Positions 1 through 5,884 of a stretch of 9,717 nt of DNA are shown one piece after another. Each line of letters begins with the position of its first letter. The first letter of the stretch is position 1. This stretch comes from Planctomycetaceae bacterium (lineage in GTDB: Bacteria > Planctomycetota > UBA1135 > GCA-002686595). The stretch is taken from NCBI GenBank assembly GCA_013360535.1, contig JABWBL010000086.1:1-9717 (forward strand). Reading direction: 5' to 3'. The position numbers were made by a program, and so were the translations under genes. The notes beneath the pieces were generated by a model that was not told the DNA's origin, did no database searches, and saw nothing but the letters and a program-made list of their open reading frames with translations.

Positions 1-1
1 G

Positions 2-130
2 TCCGCCTCGCCGGATTCCACGCGCCTCCACGTGCACTTCGTGGAGGCCAGCGCCGCCCCCACGCTCTCCGGCCACCTCGACGGCGGCACGTTGCGCGCC
101 GGCGCGCGCGTTCGCGTTCCCGCTCGCTGA
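2..130 (+). CDS. C-terminal end of a protein cut by the window start (unknown)
   Basis: One frame is open from base 2 to a TGA at 128-130 and gives 42 residues that end GARVRVPAR. The stretch (SASPDSTRLHVHFVEAS..., then a glycine-rich SGHLDGGTLRAGARV) has an ordinary composition with alternating hydrophobic residues, as in a beta-rich C-terminal domain. Codon third positions are strongly G/C, as in the genes around it. Too little is present to name a family. The next gene begins 39 bp downstream on the same strand, so co-transcription is possible. The coding call rests on the open frame and codon bias only. Confidence 0.45.
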   Translation, partial: SASPDSTRLHVHFVEASAAPTLSGHLDGGTLRAGARVRVPAR

Positions 131-169
131 CCTCTGGCGAGTCGCCGACTCCTCGGCCATCCTCGCGCC

Positions 170-835
170 ATGAAGGTCCCGCAGATCCTGAAGCAGCTCG
201 AAGCGCTCGGCAACGAGTCGCGCCGCAAGCACAACGCGAAGGCCGGTGCACCCGCGAACCAGTTCGGGGTGATGCTCGGCGACGTGCGCAAGGTCGCGAA
301 GAAGCTCAAGCCGGATCAGGCGCTCGCGAACGAGCTCTGGGACACCGGAAACGTCGAGGCGCAGCTCGTCGCGACGCTCCTGTTCAAGCCCAAGGACCTC
401 AGCGCGGACGAGCTCGACCGCCTCACGCGTTCAACCACCTGCGCGCAAGTCGCCGATTGGCTCAACTCCTACGTCGTCGCGCAGCATCCCGACAAGGACA
501 CACTGCGCGAGAAGTGGATGAAGTCGAAGGAGCGCTGGACCGCGCGCGCCGGTTGGAACCTGACCGCCAGCCGCATCGCCAAGTCCGCCGACGGCCTCGA
601 CCTCGCGGCCTTGCTCGCGCGCCTCGAGAAGGAACTCCCCAAAGCCGCGCCCGAAGTGCAATGGACGATGAACATGGCGCTCGGCAACCTCGGCATCCAC
701 CACCCCGAGTTCCGCGCCCGCGTGCTCGCCTTCGGCGAAAAACTCGGCCTCTACAAGGACTGGCCCGTCTCCAAGGGCTGCATCCCGCCCTACGTCCCCG
801 TCTGGGTGAACGCGATGGTCCAGCGCAAGGCCTGA
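170..835 (+). CDS. AlkD-like DNA alkylation repair protein (HEAT-like repeat)
   Basis: This 221-residue protein is all helical in character and matches the DNA alkylation repair (AlkD-like) family in length and in several stretches. These are FGVMLGDVRKVAKKL (residues 32-46), an ARAGWNLTASRIAK stretch (126-138), PEVQWTMNMALGNLGIHHPE (161-180) and the C-terminal signature WPVSKGCIPPYVPVWV (198-213). Family members are cytoplasmic and built of HEAT-like repeats that wrap DNA; characterised AlkD removes N3- and N7-alkylated purines. The W-x3-D motif of the active site in characterised AlkD is not obvious: the corresponding stretch appears to be ADWLNSYV (95-102), so the activity may differ. The ATG at 170 is the only reasonable start, but no clear ribosome binding site precedes it. 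The gene ends 9 bp before the convergent gene at 845. The family is confident; the exact reaction is not. Confidence 0.88.
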   Translation: MKVPQILKQLEALGNESRRKHNAKAGAPANQFGVMLGDVRKVAKKLKPDQALANELWDTGNVEAQLVATLLFKPKDLSADELDRLTRSTTCAQVADWLNSYVVAQHPDKDTLREKWMKSKERWTARAGWNLTASRIAKSADGLDLAALLARLEKELPKAAPEVQWTMNMALGNLGIHHPEFRARVLAFGEKLGLYKDWPVSKGCIPPYVPVWVNAMVQRKA

Positions 836-844
836 ACCGCGGCC

Positions 845-2263
845 TCAACGCTTCTCGACTTCCAGTGGGAGAGCGTCAAACAGCACGTCGTACTCGAGGA
901 CCTCGCCTTCGCCGGGAGTGGTGAAGGAAACCGGCGTGTCCCGGTAGCCATTCATCCGCGCGAGACCCTCGACCGCGACGCCACAATCCCAGTTCAGGTT
1001 CAAGGGGCCGTCGTCGTCCGAGACGGGCCAGCCATCGGTTGGCCAGCACCAGCGCCCGTTGAACTTCACGCGCAAGTGCCCCGGAATCACCTTGCCCGTG
1101 GAGCGATCCCGCGCCTGCATCCGCACGATCGCGCCGTCGTCGACAAGAACCAGATCGCTGGCGGGTGCCGCGACAAGATGTGACTTGCGCTTGCTCCTGC
1201 CCCCGAGCAGCTCCCGTTTTTCCCGCAATCGAATGTCGTATTCGTCTGGAGTCAGGCCTGTCAGCTTGAACGAGCCGTCCTCGGCTATCGGTACCTCTGC
1301 GACGCGCTCGGTCGTCGTAGAAGTGCGGACCGCGCCGGTCTGCGGGTCACGTTCGTCTTGCGCCGGATGGGTCAGCCACACCTCGAGTTGCCGAACTCTG
1401 GCCTGCGGCGGGAAACTGCTCTTCAGTTGCCCGGAGATGGAAAGGCCACGACTCAGCTGCAAGACGCCAAGGTCTTGAACGAGCCCATCCGCGAGCGCCA
1501 CACCGAGGTGGATCGGAACGAATCCTTGGAGTTGGATCGACAACTCCAACGTCGCGCCGCATGCGACGGAATCGAGCTCGAAGCGCCCGTCGCCTCCCGT
1601 ATCCCGCGCGGTGATGCACTCGACCTCCTTGCCGTCGCTCGACAGACGCTTGAGAACCACTCGGCACGCTGAAACCGGTTGGCCGAGATCGTCGACGAGT
1701 CGCCCCCGAACCACGATCCAGTTCAGGTCGATCGACACCTTCGCCTGCCAGGTTCGCGAATCCTCGTCGAACGTGAATTCCTCCGGCCGCAACTTTGGGG
1801 TGCGCGTGAAGCCGAGGTCGTCGATGTACACGTGCAGCGATACGCCACGGGGCGGACCCTCGCCGCGGTAGCGTGAACCGACCGCGAAACTCCCGAGTGC
1901 GTCCACCGCACCCCCCGTCGTCTCGATGTCCCAGGCGAAATCGTCTTCGCCGTCGATATGGAGCCGGAGGACTGGCGAACGCGGGGTTCCTCTCGGCAAC
2001 GACAGTCGTCCAGAGACAGACACCCAGTCGGGAAAGCGGTTCTCCTCCGCAACTCTCGGCTCCGGAGGTCGACGCTGCTCGCTGGCCAGCTGCAGCGGGC
2101 CTTCGTTTGCCGGTTCATGCTCGCCCGCCACCGTCGGTGCCGGCGCAGTCTCGGCGGAAGATGTTGCTCGAGCGGGCTCGAGGCTCCGAATCGACGTGTA
2201 GGCCCACGCCAGCAAAGCCACGACAGCGAGCGCCATCCCGACTTGCCATTGCGTGAGCTTCAT
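845..2263 (-). CDS. Membrane-anchored protein with carboxypeptidase regulatory-like beta domains
   Basis: This 472-residue protein opens with one hydrophobic helix (about residues 7-23), best read as a signal anchor. A Ser/Ala/Pro/Glu-rich linker (30-76) follows. The rest looks like a series of beta-sandwich domains at roughly 80-180, 184-270, 273-375 and 377-469. The second contains the typical pattern VVRGRLVDDLGQPVSACRVVLK (184-205, with GRLVDDLGQPV as its core) and a DGRFELDSV turn, as in carboxypeptidase regulatory-like domains. The third has a matching EDGSFKLTGLTPDEYDIRL segment. No catalytic peptidase residues are visible, so the role is probably structural or ligand binding on the outer face of the membrane; the ligand is unknown. 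The start at 2263 is chosen because AAGGA lies 8 nt upstream and the hydrophobic helix begins at once. A longer frame opens from 2338 but adds only arginine- and serine-rich sequence. It lies 76 bp downstream of the VOC gene and may share its transcript. Confidence 0.8.
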   Translation of the reverse strand: MKLTQWQVGMALAVVALLAWAYTSIRSLEPARATSSAETAPAPTVAGEHEPANEGPLQLASEQRRPPEPRVAEENRFPDWVSVSGRLSLPRGTPRSPVLRLHIDGEDDFAWDIETTGGAVDALGSFAVGSRYRGEGPPRGVSLHVYIDDLGFTRTPKLRPEEFTFDEDSRTWQAKVSIDLNWIVVRGRLVDDLGQPVSACRVVLKRLSSDGKEVECITARDTGGDGRFELDSVACGATLELSIQLQGFVPIHLGVALADGLVQDLGVLQLSRGLSISGQLKSSFPPQARVRQLEVWLTHPAQDERDPQTGAVRTSTTTERVAEVPIAEDGSFKLTGLTPDEYDIRLREKRELLGGRSKRKSHLVAAPASDLVLVDDGAIVRMQARDRSTGKVIPGHLRVKFNGRWCWPTDGWPVSDDDGPLNLNWDCGVAVEGLARMNGYRDTPVSFTTPGEGEVLEYDVLFDALPLEVEKR

Positions 2264-2307
2264 GCCGGACATCCTTGGACTAGCGACCTCGCGCGGCGTG
2301 CCTACCG

Positions 2308-2321
2308 ATCGAGCGCTCGAT
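2308..2321. repeat. 14-bp perfect palindrome between two minus-strand genes
   Basis: The bases ATCGAGCGCTCGAT read the same on both strands. The palindrome sits in the 76-bp gap after the VOC gene (stop at 2340) and 45 bp upstream of the anchored beta-domain gene (start 2263). It could be an operator for the downstream gene or a short RNA hairpin between cistrons. No T-run follows, so a classical intrinsic terminator is unlikely. Confidence 0.5.
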
Positions 2322-2339
2322 GATCGCTCGCGCGCCAAG

Positions 2340-2822
2340 TCAGCGCTTCGGCTTGGGTACGTGCTGGTCGAAGAGGATCGGGTTGCCGTCGGGGTCGGTG
2401 AGCATGAAGTGGGCCGGGCCGTCGGTGGCGGGGTCGGCTTCGGGCGTGGGAGCGAGGCCGCGCGCCTTGAGCTTGGCCTGCAGCTCGCGCACGTCCTCGA
2501 ACTCCTTCAGCGTTTCCTTCTTCGCGTTCCAGCCCGGATTGAAGGTCAGCATGTTGCGCTCGAACATGCCTTGGAAGAGGCCGATGGTCGTGGAGCCGTT
2601 CTGCAGGACGACCCAGTTCTGCGCGGGGTTGCCGCCGACTTGTTTGAAGTCGAGCTTCTCGTAGAAGGCCAACGAGGCCTTGATGTCCTTGACGTTGAGG
2701 CTGACCGAGAAATTGCCGAGCTGCAGCGCGGCTTCCTTCGGCGCTTCCTTCGCCTGCGGGTCCTGAGTGAAGAGCCACGCGGCGGCGAGGCCGACGACGG
2801 CGAGCGACGGTAGAGCGTTCAT
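2340..2822 (-). CDS. Exported VOC-family (glyoxalase/bleomycin resistance fold) protein
   Basis: This 160-residue protein has an N-terminal hydrophobic stretch (about 5-19) like a signal peptide or anchor, a short charged spacer, and one VOC domain (about 36-154). VOC hallmarks are FSVSLNVKDIKASLAFYEKL (38-57), the strand NWVVLQNGSTTIGLFQGMF (69-87) and HFMLTDPDGNPILFDQ (138-153). VOC proteins are usually dimeric metal-dependent lyases, dioxygenases or binding proteins. Here the usual first metal-ligand His before the V-x-D motif appears to be Ser, and the usual Glu after DPDGN appears to be Leu, so classical glyoxalase activity is doubtful. The start at 2822 is supported by AGGA about 7 nt upstream and by the signal-like N-terminus. 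It is divergent from the gene at 3019. The family call is firm; the substrate is unknown. Confidence 0.87.
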   Translation of the reverse strand: MNALPSLAVVGLAAAWLFTQDPQAKEAPKEAALQLGNFSVSLNVKDIKASLAFYEKLDFKQVGGNPAQNWVVLQNGSTTIGLFQGMFERNMLTFNPGWNAKKETLKEFEDVRELQAKLKARGLAPTPEADPATDGPAHFMLTDPDGNPILFDQHVPKPKR

Positions 2823-3018
2823 CGGGCTTTTCCTTTCGGGCGCACGCGCGCCGCTCCCCCACGGTAGCGCCGCCGCGCTCCCCCGGCAGCCCCGTGCCTC
2901 ACTCGAGCGGCGTCGGCGCGAGCGTCGGTAACATCCCGGGCGCCATCGGATATCGACCGGGCGCGGCGCGCGGAACGCGTGCGCTCGAAGAACATCCCGC
3001 TCGAAAACTCGCCACGTC

Positions 3019-3702
3019 ATGAACCCCTCGAAACTTGCACTGTTCGCGTTGTCTGCGCTCGCGCTCGGCTCGATCGTGTTCTGGCGCACCAACCGCGGCG
3101 CGCCGTCGCCCCTCGTGTCCGCGGAACCGCTCGCAGGTCCCGAAACGGCGGCCAAGATCACGTCGAAGGACTCCGCCACCGCTGCGGACCGTGTCGCGGC
3201 GAGTGCTCGCGGTGAAATTGAGACCGATTCGAGCAAAGGCGCCGCGCCCGAGCCCGCGACTCCGGCAGTGCCGGAACCCAAGCCCATTTCGATCGCGTGG
3301 CCGCTCATGAAGTTCGGGGACCTCGAGACGGTCCTGCGCGACGCGCGCCTGAATCCGAACGGAGTGACGCCCAACTCGAACCAGCGCGCTCGTCTCGCCG
3401 AGCTGCTCCCCACGCTCAATCGCGAAGCCCAAGTGTTGTTCTCGGACCTGTCGGACGAGGTCGACCGCCGCGCGCAACAGAAGGTTCAGGAAGGACAGTT
3501 CGAGACTCAGCCCTTGGGTCGCAACACCGGGGGCACGGCCGATCGCGACGGTGTCGTCGTCAAGATCGGCGGGATCGATCACCAGAAGGTCGTGATCGTC
3601 CGTGAAGGAGACTCCACCGAGCTCGACCTCAACCTGACGCAGCAGCGCGAGCTCTGGCTGCGCGGCAAGGAGGCGATCGCCTCCATCCTCGCGTCGCCCT
3701 GA
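3019..3702 (+). CDS. Membrane-anchored protein of unknown function
   Basis: This 227-residue protein belongs to no family I recognise. A hydrophobic helix (about 6-22, LALFALSALALGSIVFW) follows a short MNPSK head, as in a signal anchor or signal peptide. Residues 26-94 form an Ala/Pro/Glu/Ser/Thr-rich linker. Residues 95-227 look like a soluble domain, with a mixed helical region (LETVLRDARL, NREAQVLFSDLSDEVDRR) and a short beta segment (DGVVVKIGGIDHQKVVIV) before a helical end. The domain is probably outside the cytoplasm. The opposite strand also carries a long open frame, but its product is arginine-rich and pattern-free, while this strand gives a sensible protein. There is no strong ribosome binding site. 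It ends 16 bp before the convergent DoxX-like gene. Confidence 0.75.
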   Translation: MNPSKLALFALSALALGSIVFWRTNRGAPSPLVSAEPLAGPETAAKITSKDSATAADRVAASARGEIETDSSKGAAPEPATPAVPEPKPISIAWPLMKFGDLETVLRDARLNPNGVTPNSNQRARLAELLPTLNREAQVLFSDLSDEVDRRAQQKVQEGQFETQPLGRNTGGTADRDGVVVKIGGIDHQKVVIVREGDSTELDLNLTQQRELWLRGKEAIASILASP

Positions 3703-3718
3703 AGCGCGGGCGCACAAC

Positions 3719-4090
3719 TCACTCGAGCGGCGAACGCACGAGGCGGCCCCAGGCGAGGAAGGCCATCAGGAGCCCGAGCACGACGACCATCACGATTTGC
3801 GGGGTTTCGCGGTACTTCACGTGCACCCAGACGAACACGAGGCTCTCGAGCGCGAGCAGCGCCGCCGAAAGCCCGACGAGGCGCGGGTGCCAGTGCAGCA
3901 CGGCCGGCACGATCAGGCCGACGACGCACAGGAGCTCGACGAGCCCGAGCGCCATCCAGACCTTCTTCGGCAGCGCGCCAAACGAGGGCACGTCGCCGGT
4001 CACCTTGTCGAACAGGAAGGCCTTCATCACGCCGGACGAGCCGTACGCGAGCGCCGCGAGGATCTGCAGCACCCAAAGCAGGATGTTCAT
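3719..4090 (-). CDS. DoxX-like small integral membrane protein
   Basis: This 123-residue protein has four predicted membrane helices, at about 1-23, 42-67, 71-91 and 98-117. The first has the DoxX-like pattern LQILAALAYGSSGVMKAF, and the second begins KKVWMALGLVELLCVVGLIVP, which matches the DoxX-like family in length and in its glycine and glutamate positions. Members are inner-membrane proteins, mostly without known function; some are linked to thiosulfate:quinone oxidation or redox stress. The start at 4090 places GGAG 8 nt upstream. The gene lies 42 bp downstream of the DUF1801 gene on the same strand, so an operon is likely. Family assignment is by pattern only. Confidence 0.8.
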   Translation of the reverse strand: MNILLWVLQILAALAYGSSGVMKAFLFDKVTGDVPSFGALPKKVWMALGLVELLCVVGLIVPAVLHWHPRLVGLSAALLALESLVFVWVHVKYRETPQIVMVVVLGLLMAFLAWGRLVRSPLE

Positions 4091-4132
4091 CGTGCGAGCT
4101 CCGAGCGAATTGGGTTGGAGGAGGAGCGCGAG

Positions 4133-4771
4133 CTAGCGTGCGGCACCGCTCGACTTGCGCGGCGCCCTCTTCGTGACCTTCGGAGCTGTTTTCGCCGCTG
4201 TTTTCGGCGTCTTTTTCACCGCGGTCCTTGCCGCCGCGCGCGCCGCGACCTCGGCGCGGATCTCGGCCCGCGGCTTGGGGCCACGCTTCGCCTGCGCGTC
4301 CCGCGCGGCGACGTAGCTCGCGACGAACTTCTTCGCCGGCAGGCGCGCGACGAGCTCACCGATCACGTCGAGCGCGAGCTCGTCCGCGCGCTTGAAGCGC
4401 ACGCAGCACTTCCCCATGTCGAGCTTCTTGCCGCTCTTCTTCCACGCCTCGACGAACCACGCGTACAACTTGCCCTGCGCGTCCTGCGCGGCGACATCCG
4501 CCGGCACCACGATCGGCACGTACACCGAGCAGTAGTTCTTCTGCGACGCGAGCGCCATGAACGGCAGCGCCTGCTCCGGCTTGCAGTGGTAGCCCGCCGG
4601 GAACACGCGGTGCGGCACCACCCAGCAAATCATCCCGTAGCTCATCCCCTCCTCGTACCCCTCGTGGTCGAGGTTGCGGTTGACCACGTCGCGGACGCGC
4701 TCGATCTCCGCCCTGCGCTCCGCCGGCAACGTCTTCAGGTACTCGGCGACACTCGTGGCCTTGCTCTGCAT
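4133..4771 (-). CDS. DUF1801-domain protein with a basic, histone H1-like C-terminal tail
   Basis: This 212-residue protein has a DUF1801-like domain at about 5-145. Diagnostic stretches are AEYLKTLPAERRAEIERVRD (9-28), EEGMSYGMICWVVP (40-53), LPFMALASQKNYCSVYVP (69-86) and the Cys pair in MGKCCVRFKRADEL (119-132). The function of this fold is not settled; related small YdhG-type proteins are cytoplasmic. The last 55 residues or so (158-212) are Lys/Ala/Pro/Arg-rich with repeated short motifs (VKKTPKTAAKTAPKVTKRAPRK), like bacterial histone H1-like tails, which suggests nucleic acid binding. The ATG at 4771 is preferred over an upstream frame extension to 4915 because the domain begins directly after it and TACGGT lies exactly 6 nt before it, a leaderless promoter pattern. 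It is divergent from parD and upstream of the DoxX-like gene. Confidence 0.82.
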   Translation of the reverse strand: MQSKATSVAEYLKTLPAERRAEIERVRDVVNRNLDHEGYEEGMSYGMICWVVPHRVFPAGYHCKPEQALPFMALASQKNYCSVYVPIVVPADVAAQDAQGKLYAWFVEAWKKSGKKLDMGKCCVRFKRADELALDVIGELVARLPAKKFVASYVAARDAQAKRGPKPRAEIRAEVAARAAARTAVKKTPKTAAKTAPKVTKRAPRKSSGAAR

Positions 4772-4777
4772 GCGCCC

Positions 4778-4783
4778 ACCGTA
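4778..4783 (-). promoter_or_regulatory. Candidate leaderless -10 element (TACGGT) for the DUF1801 gene
   Basis: Read on the minus strand, TACGGT fits the TANNNT consensus and ends 6 nt before the ATG at 4771, so transcription would begin at or next to the start codon. The matching -35 is weak (TTCCCG at 4801-4806, 17-bp spacer). There is no good ribosome binding site in the same interval. Confidence 0.4.
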
Positions 4784-4898
4784 CTGCACCGCGCTTGCGC
4801 CGGGAATCGCCGGAACGCGAGAGCTACGCGGCACCCGAGAACTCGCGATGTCCGGCCGGGTGTCCAGTCCGCCGCCCCTGTGCGCCGATAGACAAAGC

Positions 4899-4928
4899 CT
4901 GCCAATCTTGGACAACTCAGGCTACGAT
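4899..4928 (+). promoter_or_regulatory. Candidate leaderless promoter for parD (CTGCCA / TACGAT)
   Basis: TACGAT (4923-4928) ends 6 nt before the parD ATG at 4935. CTGCCA (4899-4904) matches the -35 consensus at four of six positions with an 18-bp spacer. No Shine-Dalgarno sequence lies between them and the start codon, so a leaderless transcript is the simplest reading. ParD-type repressors normally bind their own promoter, but I see no strong operator palindrome overlapping this one. Confidence 0.42.
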
Positions 4929-4934
4929 CTGGCC

Positions 4935-5210
4935 ATGAACGTCAACCTCACGCCCGATCTGGAGGCGCTCGTCCAGCGCAAGGTGCAGTCCGGCCTCTAC
5001 AACAACCAGAGCGAGGTTGTCCGCGAGGCTCTGCGGCTCCTGCTGGAACGGGACTTGGCGCGTGAGGCTCAGCTTGCCGGGCTTCGCAACGCGCTCACCG
5101 AAGGCCTGTCTCAGGCCGATCGGGGCGAGCTGCTCCCGGGTGCGAAGGTTGTCGCGCAGGTCAGGGCCTCGCTTCGCGGTGGCAAGAAGCGGGGCTCATC
5201 GGGCAAGTGA
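4935..5210 (+). CDS. parD: ParD-like type II antitoxin (ribbon-helix-helix)
   Basis: This 91-residue protein has a ribbon-helix-helix DNA-binding head (about 1-40), with a strand MNVNLTPDLEALVQRKV and then LYNNQSEVVREALRLLLERD (21-40), the standard ParD/CopG pattern. The remainder (41-91) is the flexible part that in this family wraps and neutralises the ParE toxin and is prone to proteolysis. ParD dimers usually repress their own operon, with ParE as corepressor. The ATG at 4935 starts exactly at the conserved head. The stop overlaps the GTG start of parE by three bases (GTGA), typical of coupled toxin-antitoxin translation. Because the partner toxin is cut short, this may be an orphaned or repurposed antitoxin. 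The family is confident. Confidence 0.9.
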   Translation: MNVNLTPDLEALVQRKVQSGLYNNQSEVVREALRLLLERDLAREAQLAGLRNALTEGLSQADRGELLPGAKVVAQVRASLRGGKKRGSSGK

Positions 5211-5401
5211 GGGCGTACTTCCTCACGCCGCGAGCCCGGGATGGCTTGCTCGGCATCGTGGAATTCGTCGAGGAACGCTTCGGCGCTCCGGTCGCTGACC
5301 GAATCCTCGGGGAGATCGAGGCAGCGTTCGAACTGCTCGCGAGTCACCCCGATCTCGGACATCGGCGCGAGGACTTGACCGCCGACGAGCGCCTGCGCTG
5401 A
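5207..5401 (+). pseudogene. parE: Truncated ParE-like toxin remnant
   Basis: The 64-residue product matches the first two thirds of ParE/RelE-type toxins: RAYFLTPRARDGLLGIVEFV (2-21), then VADRILGEIEAAFELLASHPDLGHRREDLT (29-58). Members are normally about 95-100 residues and end with beta strands carrying the toxic surface. Here a TGA at 5399-5401 stops the frame where the family usually reads an aromatic residue before a W-S-V-type segment. The next in-frame codons still read R-S-V-R, then the sequence turns into Arg/Gly-rich noise in all three frames. The end therefore looks degraded, not just interrupted by one stop. It starts with GTG coupled to the parD stop. A short product may still be made and might bind ParD, but activity as a toxin (DNA gyrase poisoning in studied ParE proteins) is unlikely. 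Confidence 0.72.
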
Positions 5402-5465
5402 CGGTCCGTTCGCGCGGGATGGCCGAACCGACGACCGCGCCGCGGGGGGAAAGCGGCGGAAGCTC

Positions 5466-5630
5466 TCAGGTCTCGCGGCGGCGGCCGAAGAGCAGGCCGA
5501 GCACGAACAGCACGAGGAAGACGAAGAAGCAGATGCGCGCGAAGTCGGTCGCCGCGCCGGCGACGCCGCCGAAGCCGAGCGCGCCCGCGATCAGGGCGAT
5601 GACCAGAAACGTGAGGGTCCAGCGCAGCAT
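5466..5630 (-). CDS. DUF1328-type small membrane protein (YtjA-like)
   Basis: This 54-residue protein has two membrane helices (about 4-26 and 32-48) separated by a short glycine-rich turn, [12 protein letters not shown], and ends with GRRRET. The order, length and the pattern [26 protein letters not shown] (11-36) are those of the DUF1328/YtjA family of tiny inner-membrane proteins, often found near stress genes and without assigned function. The start at 5630 has AGGA 6 nt upstream, a good ribosome binding site for this window. It is preceded by a 254-bp leader with two hairpins (5679-5714). It lies tail-to-tail with the parE remnant, 64 bp away. Confidence 0.85.
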   Translation of the reverse strand: MLRWTLTFLVIALIAGALGFGGVAGAATDFARICFFVFLVLFVLGLLFGRRRET

Positions 5631-5884
5631 GGGGCGTCCTTTCGTTCGGGAGCGGGTCCGGCCCATCGGCGGCCGCAGCCCGGCCAGCGAGCCGGGACCA
5701 AGGGCCTTTGGCCCCATCTCGCTGCGCTTACACCCCTGCGAACCGTCCAATCCTGGGACAGCTGCGCAGGTCCGTTTCCCGGCGGCGAGAGCGGCGGCGT
5801 CTCGGTCTGGCGCCGTGTCCGACGCAGCTTGCGCTCGTTGGAACCGCGCTCGTCGGGTCCCACTCCGCCCCGAGGAAAGCCGGC
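5631..5884. other. 254-bp noncoding gap with two small hairpins
   Basis: The gap lies between the start of the DUF1328 gene (5630) and the end of the minus-strand gene at 5885. No frame in it gives a plausible protein. It holds two adjacent inverted repeats: CCCGGC-6 nt-GCCGGG (5679-5696) and GGGCC-TTT-GGCCC (5702-5714), 50 to 85 bp before the DUF1328 start. They could belong to a 5' leader of that gene. No T-run follows either, so neither looks like a classical terminator. Confidence 0.45.

Noticed and set aside
828..845. Short inverted repeat (AGGCC/GGCCT, 8-nt loop) at the end of the AlkD-like gene as a terminator.
   Set aside because: The stem has only 5 bp and lies partly inside the coding end, with no T-run on either strand.
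2340..3419. An upstream extension of the VOC protein to a 359-residue product.
   Set aside because: The extension overlaps the divergent gene at 3019 and is low-complexity; the start at 2822 has a ribosome binding site and a signal-like N-terminus.
2899..3717. Long minus-strand open frame opposite the gene at 3019-3702.
   Set aside because: The product is arginine-rich with no domain pattern. The plus strand gives a membrane anchor, a linker and an ordinary soluble domain. Long antisense frames are normal at this GC content.
3797..4891. Long plus-strand open frame covering the DoxX-like and DUF1801 genes.
   Set aside because: It is a shadow: extremely Arg/His/Glu-rich and opposite two recognisable genes.
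5118..5126. TCGGGGCGA inside parD as a second copy of the tRNA-Pro 3' end (attachment site).
   Set aside because: Only 9 bp match and the sequence is needed for ParD coding; this is expected by chance.
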